Of a DNA stretch of 18,855 nucleotides, positions 1 to 8,486 are shown piece after piece. Numbering within the stretch: position 1 is the stretch's first letter; every line of letters begins with the position of its first letter. The notes under the pieces are model-generated. The model did not search any database. It was not told the DNA's origin and saw only the letters and a program-made list of their open reading frames with translations. The stretch spans positions 1 through 18,855 of the forward strand of contig WTXI01000527.1 of NCBI GenBank assembly GCA_022376515.1, in the 5' to 3' direction. A program made the translations under genes and the position numbers. This DNA comes from Lactifluus volemus (lineage: Eukaryota > Basidiomycota > Agaricomycetes > Russulales > Russulaceae).

Positions 1-363
1 CTTCTGACGCCATGGATGTTGACGCCATCCATACAGGGGGGCCCTACCCCTGAAGAAAAGAAGAAACTAGTAGCGGAAGGTCGCTGCTTCACCTGCCGGC
101 GACAGGGCCATGTGAGCCGCATGTGCCTGAGAGAAGAAAGAACCAGAACAAGGCAGCAAGCCTGCACAGCCCCGCCGCAGTGCGGGCTGTGAAGAAGAAA
201 GAAAGAAATCACCCGCGACCAGCTTATGGAGGACTTATGAAGTTGTCTGACGACGACAAGGAACGCTTTATCAAGGATATGGTTGACTCCACCGACTCTG
301 CGCCCCAGGATTTTTGAAGAGCTCGTGCCGCGCGACCTGGGTACGAGCCTTAGGACTGAAACG
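1..363 (+). pseudogene. gag: Gag C-terminal part with zinc knuckle (broken)
   Basis: Frame 1 carries a classic CX2CX4HX4C zinc knuckle with Cys at 85-87 and 94-96, His at 109-111 and Cys at 124-126. This is the nucleocapsid module that binds the element's RNA during packaging. Directly after the last Cys the sense moves to frame 3 (a basic linker rich in Lys/Arg, 125-314), which fits loss of one C in the CCTGAG context. It moves again near 312 to frame 1 (FEELVPRDLG...) and near 363 to frame 2, where the protease begins. The start of gag lies outside the window. These shifts mean no continuous protein can be made. Confidence 0.8.
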
Positions 364-722
364 AATGTACATTAGCTATGCCAATGCCAATGCTTTGAAT
401 TTGCCCATTTCGTTTTCAAATGTCCACAAAACGGTCGCAGATGTCGCCTTAGTCGACAGTGGAGCCACAGAAAACTTCCTTGATCAGCGCACAGTCCGCC
501 GATGGGGACTCAGCACTCATAAACTCCCTCACCCCCGCTACGTCTACAATGTGGATGGAACCCAGAACCAAGCTGGGACACTCACGGAGTATTGTGTTCT
601 TCGCTGTGTCGTGGGAGACAAGACACTCTCCAGGTTCTATGTCACCAATCTTGGCAAAGATCGTGTACTCTTGGGGCACCCCTGGCTCTCAGAGTTCAAT
701 CCTCGCATCGATTGGACCAAGG
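364..722 (+). pseudogene. Retropepsin-like aspartic protease domain
   Basis: The active-site motif VDSGATENF is read in frame 2 near 453-480. It matches the D-S/T-G triad of retroviral-type aspartic proteases, with hydrophobic residues (VALV) before it. The second part, DRVLLGHPWL (about 660-690), matches the conserved hydrophobic-LG-x-W/P ending of Ty3/gypsy proteases. This enzyme processes Gag-Pol in the particle. The frame changes from 2 to 1 near 720, between IDWTKG and the RT linker, as expected from a one-G deletion in the AAGGGG run, so protease and RT are no longer joined. Confidence 0.85.
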
Positions 723-2912
723 GGAAGTGCAGAACGGAGGAGTACGGATCGAAACCAAGTGGAGGAAGTTTCAGCGCCCTCGTCAAATACACAAGGGCAG
801 GGAGAAGGAACCAGCGTGCATTGATCACACCAATGTGGCCCAGGAATGGGCCATAAAGGCGCACCAAGAGCAGGTAGCCAGTGGAGAAAAGCACGAGGTG
901 CTACCACCCCAGTACCGGGACTATGTGGACGTCTTTGATGAAGAGAAGTCCCATCGCTTCCCACCTTCGCGACCAGAAGATCATGCCATTGTCTTGAAGG
1001 AGAATGCCCCAGCTACTATCAATTGTAAAGTCTATGCCCTCACAAGGGAGGAAAGAGAGGCGACCCAGAAGTTCTTAAAGGAGAACGAGCAGTGGGGATT
1101 CATCGAAAAATCCAACTCTCCTTGGTTGACCCCTTGGTTCTTTATAAAGAAGAGAGATGGGAGTCTTCGACCCATCCAGGACTATAGGGAAGTGAACAGC
1201 TGGACGATCCGAGATGTGTACCCCATCCCTCGCATTGAACAAATTCTGGAAGCGCTACATGGACGCACCCTCTTCACGGCATTAGACATTCGTTGGGGCT
1301 ATCATAACATTCAGATTCACCCTGAGGATCGATGGAAGGCCGCGTTTAAGACTCCCTTTGGCCTATACTAACCAAAGGTGATGCTCTTCAGCCTCCAGAA
1401 CTCTCCAGCCACCTTTCAGCGTTGCATGGATCGGGTCTTCGCTAAGATCATGAACCGCTACCCAGGGAAGGTGTTTGTGTACATGGACGATGTCTTGGTG
1501 GCCACAGGGGGAGATGTGGAGGAACATAGGAGGATAGTCCGAGAAATCCTTGAGATGTTCCGCCAAGAATCCTTCTTCCTCAAACTGTCGAAGTGCAAGT
1601 TTGAGCAGACCAGCATTGACTACCTTGGCATCCATGTGGAACACGGGACTATCTGCATTGATCCCATGAAGAGGAAAGGACTATCTCAATGGCCTCGAAC
1701 CTTGTCTTCAGTGAAAGAGGTCCAGAGCACGCTTGGTGTTTTGGGGTACCAGAGACCATTCATTCCCCACTTTGCACATCTTGCGGTGTCACTCACTGCT
1801 TTACTGAAGAAGGGACAACCATTCAAGTGGACGGATGAGTGCACCAAGGCCTTGGATGCACTCCTTCAGATCATAGAGTCCGATCCTGTCCTCCAAAGAC
1901 CTGACTATGACCGCCCCTTCGAGATGGAGGTGGACGCATCTCAGTATGCTACTGGGGCCATCCTCTACCAACGAAATGACAAACAGAGGCTCTGTCCAGT
2001 GGGCTATCACTCCCAGACATTGAATGAAGCTGAGAGAGGGTATGACGTCCATGATAGAGAGCTCTTGGCGGTAATTCGGGGTTTGCGACGATGGAGACAC
2101 TTGTTCCTCTCCTCTCCCTTCACTGCCATTGTGCACACCGATCATAATAATCTTCGATACTACCAGCAACCCCAGAGAATCAACCGACGCGTAGCAAGGT
2201 ACCTTAGTGACCTTGCGGACTACAATTACAAACTAGTGCACTGCCCAGGCAAGCTGAACAAGGCTGACGCGCTGTCCAGACCACCAGGAGTGGATGAAGG
2301 GAAACATGATAACGAAAACACCCTTGTCCTACCTGACAAACTCTTCACGTGGGCAGCGGAGGTCAGCGGTCTTGAACAGCAGGTTTGGGATTGGCAAGCA
2401 CGCACACCGAGCTATTTCGCAGAGCTGCATCGCTCCTACCCACTGGACTCAGTAAATCACCACTGGGTACACCAAGGAAGACCTGTGGTCGCGAACCAGG
2501 AGGATCTGAAGCGACAGATCTTGCATGAGTATCACGACCACGCCTTGGCTAGGCACCCAGGCATCGCCACGACGCTTCAGAAGGTGTCTGAGGACTACTG
2601 GTGGCCAATGATGCGACAGTTTGTTCAGAACTACATCAAAGGATGTGCAACTTGCCAAATGACGAAACCCAATACTGTGAAACCTAAACCACCATTGATG
2701 CCGATCACTGTTGAACCGAGGGCAATCCCTTTTCAGACCATTTCCCTTGACCTCATCACCGATCTCCCAGTCTCAAAGGGATATGACTCGATCCTCACAG
2801 TAGTGGACCACGATTGCTCGAAGGCAGTCTTCTTCTTGCCCTGTCAGAAGACAATTGATGCAGAAGAAGTGGCCCGGCTCTATGTGGAACATATCTTCCC
2901 TCTCTTTGGCTG
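723..2912 (+). pseudogene. pol: Pol: reverse transcriptase, RNase H and first half of integrase
   Basis: Frame 1. RT runs from about 890 to 1660: LRPIQDYREVN (fingers), the LFTALDIRWGYHNI motif holding the first catalytic Asp, and the YMDDVLVA box at about 1480 with the catalytic Asp pair. An in-frame TAA at 1369-1371 sits where relatives usually have Glu (GLY-E-P), so one substitution explains it. RNase H (about 1915-2285) shows DAS, DREL and HTDHNNL, supplying the acidic residues. Integrase starts with an HHCC zinc domain (HDHALARH then CATC, 2530-2660) and the first catalytic Asp in SLDLITDLP (about 2745). The frame stays open until 2912, where a solo LTR interrupts it. Confidence 0.93.
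2908..2912. repeat. Target-site duplication GGCTG, left copy
   Basis: GGCTG stands directly before the TG of the LTR and again at 5099-5103 directly after its CA. Removing the LTR and one copy restores the integrase reading frame as L-F-G-C-P-H-H-V-I-S without a break, which fixes the insertion boundaries to the base. Confidence 0.95.
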
Positions 2913-3199
2913 TGTTATGGACGGACACGTGTTTCGCTGACTCATACTATACATTTTCGGACTGATGACTCATTTCTGCTGACTCCTTGCTTATGTGAAT
3001 GGACTGCCGATCGCTTTGTTTCAGATCGCTTACTTATTTTCTCTCACGATACAGCCTCACACAGCACCGTACAGCCTCAAGCAACAGCCACATGCACAGG
3101 ATGACTCGCTGATTCCTGAAACATGTTTCAAACCCTGAAAGCTGTACGAAGGTCACAGCCCCTACGGCTGTGTACATAGCCTCGTTCTTCATCAGGAAA

Positions 3200-3415
3200 A
3201 CGTCGTTTTTGCTTAATGTGCTTAAAGTGTGATTAGTGTGCTTAAAGTCGTCATTAAGCAGGTCAAGCAAGCATTAAGAAGAACTAAGCACAAGTTAAGC
3301 AACTCTTGATTAAGCACAGTAAGCGCACCCCGTTGCTGAATTAAGCACATTTGCTGAATTAAGCGCATTCTGCTTAATTAAGCTAATTAAGCAAGATCTA
3401 AGTAACATTAAGCAT
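3200..3415. repeat. Subterminal TTAAGC/GCTTAA motif cluster in the left arm of CATCAGG copy 1
   Basis: I count about 12 exact TTAAGC or GCTTAA hexamers in roughly 215 bp, in both directions, including a fused palindrome GCTTAATTAAGC near 3371-3382. The right arm (4500-4760) has at least six more plus near-variants such as GCTTAG. Such subterminal clusters are typical binding sites for transposases; that role is inferred. Confidence 0.75.
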
Positions 3416-4057
3416 CTTTCACATTTTTAATTAATTTGAAATTTCCATCACAATTTGATATTTTCAATCCATTTGAAATTTTCAATCACACAATTTTATA
3501 GGCATCAAAATTATATATTGGAGTAAAACTACAACAAGAATATCTAAGAGTAGTAATCTACAGGCCCTGATGCAACAGCCCTGGGGGGGTGGGACTGCAG
3601 GGCCACGAGGAGGCGGTGGCGGAGGCGGAGGCGCGGGAGGCGCGGGAGGAGGCGAGGGCCAAGGGAGGGGGCACGGGGCGCGGGAAGCCCAGGAAATGCC
3701 GCGGGAGGGGCAGGAGAAGGCGCGGGAGAAGGCGCGGGAGGTGCGGGAAGCGGAGGAGGCGCGGGGACGGCGGAGGGGACGGAAGTGCGCAGAAGGCGTA
3801 GGAGGGGTGGTGCAGGCAGGGGAGGCGGCGGCACAGGAGGAGGCGGAGGCAGAGGTGAAGGCGAACAAAAAAAAAGGGTCAGGAAGCGTTGGGGCGAGGT
3901 AGCGTACAACATACCGGAGAGGTGGCGCAGAAGGCGCGGTGCAGGCAGCGTGCGCCGTGGACCCCTCGCAGCCCAGCCCAGTGGTTCCAGGAGGAGGCGA
4001 TGCGGAGGCGAGGGCGTGGACGCGGCGCAGGCGCAGGAGGCAGAGGATGACGCAGTG

Positions 4058-4103
4058 GAGGCAGAGGCAGAGGCAGAGGCAGAGGCAGAGGCAGAGGCAG
4101 AGG
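4058..4103 (+). repeat. GAGGCA hexamer tandem repeat
   Basis: About 7.7 head-to-tail copies of GAGGCA lie in the GC-rich core of CATCAGG copy 1. On the other strand it reads GCCTCT, and the same kind of Ser/Ala-coding hexamer array appears in the core of copy 2 (about 15358-15452). It is a microsatellite of the element, not a gene. Confidence 0.85.
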
Positions 4104-4772
4104 AAGCAGCATTGAGACGCGTTTGCGCGGGGGGGAAAAAAGGGGGGGGGGAAATGCGGTGGCAAAGAGAACGCGGGGACGCTGAGGCTTGTGGCAGTGC
4201 AAGGTGGCGAGCGGTGGCGACAGAGGCCACGGAGACGGCAAGGAGAGAGGGCAAGACATGTGGCAGCGCCAGACGGTGAGCCAGCCGTGGTGACAACAGC
4301 GGAGTCCTCAACACAGGGGCAACGACGACAGAGGGGAGGGAGGGACAGAAGACTTGGCACGAAAACGCACGAAAATCAACATCGTGCAAATAAGAACAAA
4401 CAAAGATGCACGTGGTTGGTGCACGGGAACGACTTAGTGAAAATTTCATGAGTTTGCATATTTTTTGGACTTTAATTAAATTACATAAAATACTTCAATT
4501 TGCTTAGCATGATTAAAAGCCTCTTAAAATTCTCTTAGTTTGCTTAAACTACTGGTTTACTTAGTGTGATTAAAGTTTGCTTAATTTTCATTATTGGTCA
4601 TAATAAAATTTGCTTAGTTGTGCTGAATGTGGATTAATGTGATTAATGTGCTTAATGTGCTTAAACCAAAAAACAGAAATTTTTCATTAAGCAGAAGACC
4701 GTAATTAAGACCATTAAGCAAAGTAAGCACCATTAATTAGTGTAAGCAAATATGATGTTTTCCTGATGTTCT

Positions 4773-4779
4773 CTATATA
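4773..4779 (+). promoter_or_regulatory. TATA box of the 605-bp LTR
   Basis: TATATAA in the context TCTATATAAACTCTG. The same sequence is intact on the minus strand of the second copy near 11100. In the A copy the CATCAGG element sits just upstream, between the U3 region and this box. Confidence 0.55.
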
Positions 4780-5103
4780 AACTCTGTACTTTCTGCCCTA
4801 GAGACCTTAAGTCTCAGTTTTGTTTCGCAATCCAAGTCTTCTATCTATTAGAACCTTGCTTGCCTAGAAGCATCAGACCTGAGAGAACCCTCTTGACATC
4901 ACGATCTTCGACTTCTTGACACTTTGGTCTTACCCTGAGCCCAAAGCCCTTGACTTCTGAAACGCTCTTGACTTAGTCGTTTACTAAGTCTCGTCTCTAT
5001 CGAACCTTTGATCTTGACTTGCACGCCTTGCAAGTTTAGTTCTTGACTTCACGAACAAACGTACACTTCGTACAAAGGTCCCACTTGGAACCTTAACAGG
5101 CTG

Positions 5104-6439
5104 CCCCCACCACGTCATCTCGGACAGAGATCCCTGTTTTACTGCACACTTCACTTGCCAGATGTGTGAACTGCTAGGAATCACACAGAACATCAGCTCT
5201 GCTTATCATCCACAGACTGATGGACAATCAGAATGCGCTAATCAGTGGGTGGAGCAGTATTTGCGGATCTATGGAAGCAGCCAACAAGATGACTGGGCAA
5301 ACCTTCTTCCTCTTGCCCAATTTTTTCACAACTCCTGGCCAAATGCAAGCACAGGGAAGGCTCTCTGTGAGCTCTTGTGGGGCGCAAACCCAATCATCCA
5401 CCCCTCTGGAAAAAGCACAAATATCCCAGCGTTACATCAAAGACAAATGTGGCTTAAGGAGGCTAGGGAGCGCGCCCAGGATGCTATCAGAAAAGCACAG
5501 GAGCTGTGGCTAAAAAGGCGCCAGAGAAAGAAGAATCAGAGGCACTTCTACCCATTTGAAAAAGGACAACAAGTATTGCTGGAAGGAACAAACCTAAAGA
5601 CAATGTATCCGTCCGCAAAGTTGGGACCAAAGAGATATGGTCCATTCCCCATCATCGACGTCATTTCTCCTGTGGTATACCACCTTCAGCTTCCCCCACA
5701 CTGGTGCATTCACAATGTCTTCCATGCATCCTTGTTAACACCTTACAAGGAGACGGAGGAGCATGGGCGCAACTTCATGGAACCGCCACCTGATCTGATG
5801 GAAGGCGAACCAGAATATGAGGTGGAGCAGATCATTGATGCGCGCAAGAAAGGGAAGGCAGAAAAGCTTGAGTATCTCCTTCGTTGGAAGGGATATTCAC
5901 CCGCCCATGATAGTTGGGAACCCGCTGGCAATGTAAAGGCCCCAGAGCTCATTAAGGAGTTCTATCAACGCAACCCCAATGCGATAGGAGGGGGGAGAAT
6001 AAAAGCCAAGAGAAAACGACGTATTCGTACCATCACCTCTCCCACTACCTCCTCCATGAGTAATGCCCTACACCTTGCGTTCCAATACCCAACCTCAGAG
6101 GAGGACTATCTCGAACTCCTTGACTCGTCGTTCAACACCCTCGCGGTCTGTGAGGGGGGAGAGTGGTCCCTCTCAGAGACGTCCCTTGCCGAGGACACCC
6201 CAGCAGAACCAGCCCAGATCAGCACCTCCACCGTACAGGAGGACCACCCGCTCGCCTCGCCAAAGCCCCTCGTACCATCCGAGGACCCCATCTCCTCTCC
6301 CAGGACCGACGCCGCCTCCCCAACTCTCGCCTATCCAGGAAGCCCTGGAGACGCTGGCAGTGGACATGAGGTTCCAGCCAGAAGTTATGTCGCTGGAGAC
6401 TCCCACACGCTGCGATCCGAATCCCCTTACGATCCCTAG
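5104..6439 (+). pseudogene. pol: Pol: second half of integrase, GPY/F module, chromodomain and Ser/Pro-rich linker
   Basis: Frame 2 resumes exactly where 2912 stopped. It contains the second catalytic Asp (VISDRDPCF), the conserved HPQTDGQSE block with the catalytic Glu near 5230, a GPF motif (KRYGPFPII, about 5630), and a chromodomain at about 5813-5980. The chromodomain has aromatic residues in EYEVEQII, LLRWKGY and DSWEP, the set that binds methylated histone tails and targets chromovirus insertion to heterochromatin. A basic patch follows, then a Ser/Pro-rich linker. The frame ends at TAG 6437-6439 (CCC TAG AAG), which one C-to-T change from CAG would explain. The same frame is open beyond this stop. 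Confidence 0.9.
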
Positions 6440-6593
6440 AAGGTCTTCAGTTGGGCCCAACCTTCTGCAGGTGACGGTGCTCATCAACTCCAGGGGATAT
6501 GTGCAGCAAATGGGAATGGCCTACGTTCACTCGTCGTCGCGTCTTCGTCACATGGGGGGCTGTCTGGTGGTGATTCCGGAGTCAGCCCTCTGA
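6063..6593 (+). other. Alternative overlapping open frame, Arg/Ser/Pro-rich
   Basis: A second frame, opening with ATG (MPYTLRSNTQ...), overlaps the linker region of pol for about 380 bp and continues to a TGA at 6591-6593. It is rich in Arg, Ser and Pro, and its later part (EALETLAVDMRFQPEVMS) looks more protein-like than simple repeats. It could be a separate short ORF, or part of the real polyprotein if a frameshift has moved the sense between frames here. I cannot decide which from one copy. Confidence 0.3.
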
Positions 6594-6943
6594 GAATCAC
6601 GGGCAAGTGCAAGAGAAAGAGCAAGCGTTCCTTCTACTGTGGTAAGTGCAACAGGGATGGGGTGGACCACAGATACGAAGACTGCCCTTTGTGGAGGGAG
6701 TGCCTCTATTGTCAAAAGAGAGGGCACTATTCCCATGACTGTCACCACCCCCATACACGTTGCACTGTCTACAGGTGCCGGGTTTTTCCAGACCACCAGT
6801 ACTATGGAAGGAAGTGCCCCGTCCAGGCCACAGAGTTGCAGCCCATTGCTCATCACGAGGATGAGTATGACGCGGATGACGTCAATGCAGGTGAGGTGCT
6901 TTGGGATAACATTGACTGGGAATCTATGGACAGAGGTGACTGA
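6440..6943 (+). pseudogene. C-terminal zinc-knuckle tail downstream of the chromodomain
   Basis: Pol frame 2 stays open from 6440 to the TGA at 6941-6943. It carries three Cys/His modules between about 6638 and 6822: CGKCNRDGVDHRYEDC (CX2CX6HX4C), CLYCQKRGHYSHDC (CX2CX4HX4C, a canonical zinc knuckle) and a looser CX4CX5HX5C. An acidic end follows. The modules suggest a nucleic-acid-binding tail on the chromovirus polyprotein, apart from the Gag knuckle near 85-126. Whether it is fused to Pol through a lost codon at 6437 or made from its own ORF cannot be told here. An ATG-start frame over the same bases in another phase is a shadow. Confidence 0.65.
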
Positions 6944-6965
6944 GGCGCATGGTGGTACATGTGCC

Positions 6966-7121
6966 TAGGGTGCAACACGGGTAACCCATGGGTATTTTTA
7001 CAGATACCCTGACCCCTACCCACACAAACCCACACCCACAGCCACGGGTGGTGGGTTACCCGCATTTTTGGCTGCGGGTGACCCATTTACCCATACCCAG
7101 TGGGTAATGGGTATGGGTAGT
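6966..7121. repeat. hAT-2 terminal and subterminal repeats
   Basis: The terminal TAGGGTGCAACACGGGT is followed by repeated GGGTAACCC, ACCCATGGGTA, TGGGTTACCCGC and ACCCATACCC words in both directions. These can pair into hairpins and resemble the subterminal transposase-binding arrays of hAT elements. From 7122 to 7264 I see only AT-rich sequence without features. Confidence 0.65.
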
Positions 7122-7264
7122 CTACCATAGTCATACTTTGCCTTACTTTTTGAACATTCTAAAATTTAATTTGAAAACAATATACTCTACTCTAGTGTCC
7201 ACTGTCCACTGCACGATCTGTATCAGATAACAAGGGAATCAGGAAGTAAAAGCCACTATGGCGG

Positions 7265-7537
7265 ATGCAGGTGGTGTCGTGAACAGGATGAGGCACGTGG
7301 CAGGATGGGGAAGCGTAGGAACAATGTTGCAAACTTGTGATGATGCGATTGGTGTGATGAGTGGGTTGAGGCACGCAGCGGGACAGAGAAGCACAGGAAT
7401 GATGTTGCGATGTATGCAGGATGCGGGTGGTGCGATGAGCGGGCACAGAGCGGGACAGAGAAGCGTGCGGGATGGACGTTGCGACGTAATGTGGGATGGG
7501 ATGAGCGCGATGAGTGGGAAGTGCAGGAACGATGAGC
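7265..7537. repeat. Degenerate tandem repeat, unit about 78 bp, about 3.5 copies
   Basis: Copies start at about 7265, 7343, 7421 and 7496. Each opens with an ATGCGGGTGGTGYGATGAG-like block and carries GCGGGACAGAGAAGCG in the middle. Spacing is 78, 78 and 75 bp, and copies diverge by substitutions. The array lies in the 3' untranslated part of hAT-2. Open frames across it on both strands are translations of the repeat. Units abut each other without spacers, so it is not a CRISPR array. Confidence 0.7.
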
Positions 7538-7605
7538 AAAGGTGACGACAATGGCAGTGCTAAGTGAACTCACCATACTATGTGACCTCAATCACTACAC
7601 AACTA

Positions 7606-8176
7606 TCAACCTCCAACCCTAATCGCTGACAAGGAAGCTGGTGTTGTCAAGTCTGTAATCTTTACATACCCTAATCGGTCCCATTCACCAATGCAAAGCA
7701 GAGCTCATGTCGACTGCGCCGAAAGCCGGTTACGGGTATATGGTAAGAGCAGGCGACCTTGACTGAACACGTGTTCGACAGCAACAGACAAGGCTTTGCA
7801 ATGATGTTAGCCAAGTTGTGGGGCGATACTAATACAATGACACTTACCTGGAATTGTGAGATAATCCCTTGCCATGTGCCATAGACGAGGATAGGTGCCT
7901 CGATTGTCAAACCACCAGCGTAGTGGGTTTGTCACATTCTTGAGCCGCTCAGTTGAGAGGTACTGATCGAGCTTGTCCATGGACTTGTCATCGCCCAAGC
8001 TAGAATCTGTGCTCATAATTTCGGCCTCTAAGACATCGCTCTCAGACAACTGCGATGCCTAGATAACAATGACAACTTGAATGAGCATAGGAACATGCAC
8101 GAAAAACTCGAACTTACCCTTTTCTTCCTTGATGCGTGCACGGCACTTGAGGCACCATCGATGACGTAGTCGGCAT
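7606..8176 (-). pseudogene. hAT-2 transposase C-terminus with dimerisation domain (broken)
   Basis: Read on the minus strand, 16509-16465 joined to 8168 gives AKDIVREQFDSSYADYVIDG, showing hAT-1 landed in this exon. Inferred exons are (16509)-8118, 8058-7848 and 7793-7606, with GTAAGT donors and CTAG/AAAG acceptors. The middle exon has DQYLSTERLKN then PLRWWFDNRGTYPRLWHMARDYLTIP. The last has SVAVEHVFSQGRLLL and RNRLSAQST, together the classic hAT C-terminal dimerisation domain. A TGA at 7705-7707 follows ST where relatives have Arg, so CGA-to-TGA is likely. Upstream exons are beyond retrotransposon D and out of the window. Confidence 0.85.
8169..8176. repeat. hAT-1 target-site duplication, left copy GTCGGCAT
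   Basis: The 8 bp before the left TIR are GTCGGCAT; the 8 bp after the right TIR (16465-16472) are GTTGGCAT. They differ at one position (C/T). An 8-bp duplication is the hAT hallmark, and removing hAT-1 with one copy restores the hAT-2 exon frame. Confidence 0.9.
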
Positions 8177-8335
8177 TAGTGTTGTTCTGGCCCGGCTTGG
8201 CCCAAAAGACCTGGCTTTGGCTGGCCACAAGGCGGCCCTGGCCCAACAAAATCATGGGCCTGGCCAAAAGCCAATGGGAGGGCCAGCTTTGGCTTGGCCC
8301 AGCTATAGGCCAGGGCTTTTGTATGGCAAAGAGAT
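8177..8335. repeat. hAT-1 left TIR and GGCC-rich subterminal repeats
   Basis: The 23-bp TIR is followed by many GGCC-centred words in both orientations (TTGGCCC, CTGGCCACAAGG, GGGCCTGGCC, GGCCAGC). The right arm (14815-14924 and 16425-16446) repeats the same vocabulary. These are likely transposase-binding subterminal repeats. From 8336 to 8486 I see nothing more than 3' flank of the transposase gene. Confidence 0.7.
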
Positions 8336-8486
8336 TTTTGAGAAAGAGGAGTGGCACAGATTGAAGGGAAAAGCACACTACAATTCTTTGGCCCTTTTAA
8401 TGTACATACAGACTATTACAACACTGAGAATTGAGACATGTCTCTTTTGGGACATTTTGCGCGGTCACACAGACCCATGTGAGTTC

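Larger units (their letters stand above)
3190..4768. mobile_element. CATCAGG element, copy 1 (unrecognised TIR element, 1579 bp)
   Basis: The ends are perfect 12-bp inverted repeats (CATCAGGAAAAC / GTTTTCCTGATG), extending with three mismatches to about 26 bp. Comparison with the uninterrupted LTR at 10789-11393 shows that exactly 1581 bp were added to the empty site CGTTCTTCTCTATA, i.e. 1579 bp plus a 2-bp duplication TT. The outer arms (about 3190-3540 and 4440-4768) are AT-rich and full of TTAAGC/GCTTAA. The core (about 3565-4340) is GC-rich and purine-biased on this strand. Long open frames in the core come from composition only. A second copy lies at 14925-16424 in the opposite orientation. 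The terminal sequence and 2-bp duplication do not match a superfamily I know. Confidence 0.85.
2913..5098 (+). mobile_element. Solo LTR (605-bp family) in integrase of A, itself split by a CATCAGG element
   Basis: The unit begins TGTTATGGACGG and ends CCTTAACA, the TG...CA ends of an LTR, with a 5-bp TSD GGCTG on each side. Its outer parts (2913-3189 and 4769-5098) match the reverse complement of 10789-11393 at about 98% by eye. Subtracting the inner 1579-bp element and its 2-bp duplication leaves 605 bp, the same length as the other copy. No internal retrotransposon sequence remains, so it is a solo LTR, probably from LTR-LTR recombination. It holds a TATA box (4773-4779), two TGACTCA sites (2938, 2966) and many CTTGAC words downstream. 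The parent retrotransposon is not in this window. Confidence 0.93.
1..6965 (+). mobile_element. Element A: decayed chromodomain Ty3/gypsy LTR retrotransposon (5' end outside window)
   Basis: Order of parts seen: gag zinc knuckle, retropepsin, reverse transcriptase, RNase H, integrase, chromodomain, then a zinc-knuckle tail. This order with a chromodomain behind integrase defines the chromovirus branch of Ty3/gypsy. The element is dead: I see frameshifts near 125, 312, 363 and 720, stop codons at 1369-1371 and 6437-6439, and a 2.2-kb insertion inside integrase at 2913. No LTR of A is visible; the 5' LTR lies left of the window, and the 3' side is cut at 6966 by the end of hAT-2. It is the oldest layer of the nest because other elements lie inside it or break it. 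Confidence 0.93.
6966..8176 (-). mobile_element. hAT-2: 3' part of a decayed hAT transposon (continues at 16465-16509)
   Basis: The left end reads TAGGGTGCAACACGGG, a typical hAT terminus with TAGGG-type start and GGGTAACCC/ACCCATGGGTA subterminal repeats running to about 7120. The preceding 8 bp, CATGTGCC (6958-6965), are the candidate TSD; its partner lies outside the window. The transposase gene is on the minus strand, so this is the 3' half. The interior is interrupted at 8177 by hAT-1. The sequence resumes at 16473 and is cut again at 16510 by retrotransposon D. Confidence 0.8.

Noticed and set aside
3482..4449. Long minus-strand open frames of 292 and 301 codons, rich in Ala, Pro, Arg and Ser
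   Set aside because: They come from the GC-rich skewed core of CATCAGG copy 1. Several frames are open at once on both strands, and the translation is low-complexity without a domain.
2913..5098. A complete 2.2-kb non-autonomous retroelement
   Set aside because: The outer parts alone equal the 605-bp LTR at 10789-11393; the extra 1.58 kb is an independent insertion with its own inverted ends and duplication.
6639..6968. 109-codon frame in another phase over the zinc-knuckle tail
   Set aside because: The Cys/His modules are in pol frame 2; this frame is a shadow with no motif.
7265..7537. CRISPR-like array
   Set aside because: Units are about 78 bp, adjacent and degenerate, with no unique spacers, and lie in a eukaryotic transposon.
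7258..7545. 95-codon plus-strand frame
   Set aside because: It is a translation of the 78-bp tandem repeat in the hAT-2 3' region, and other frames are equally open.
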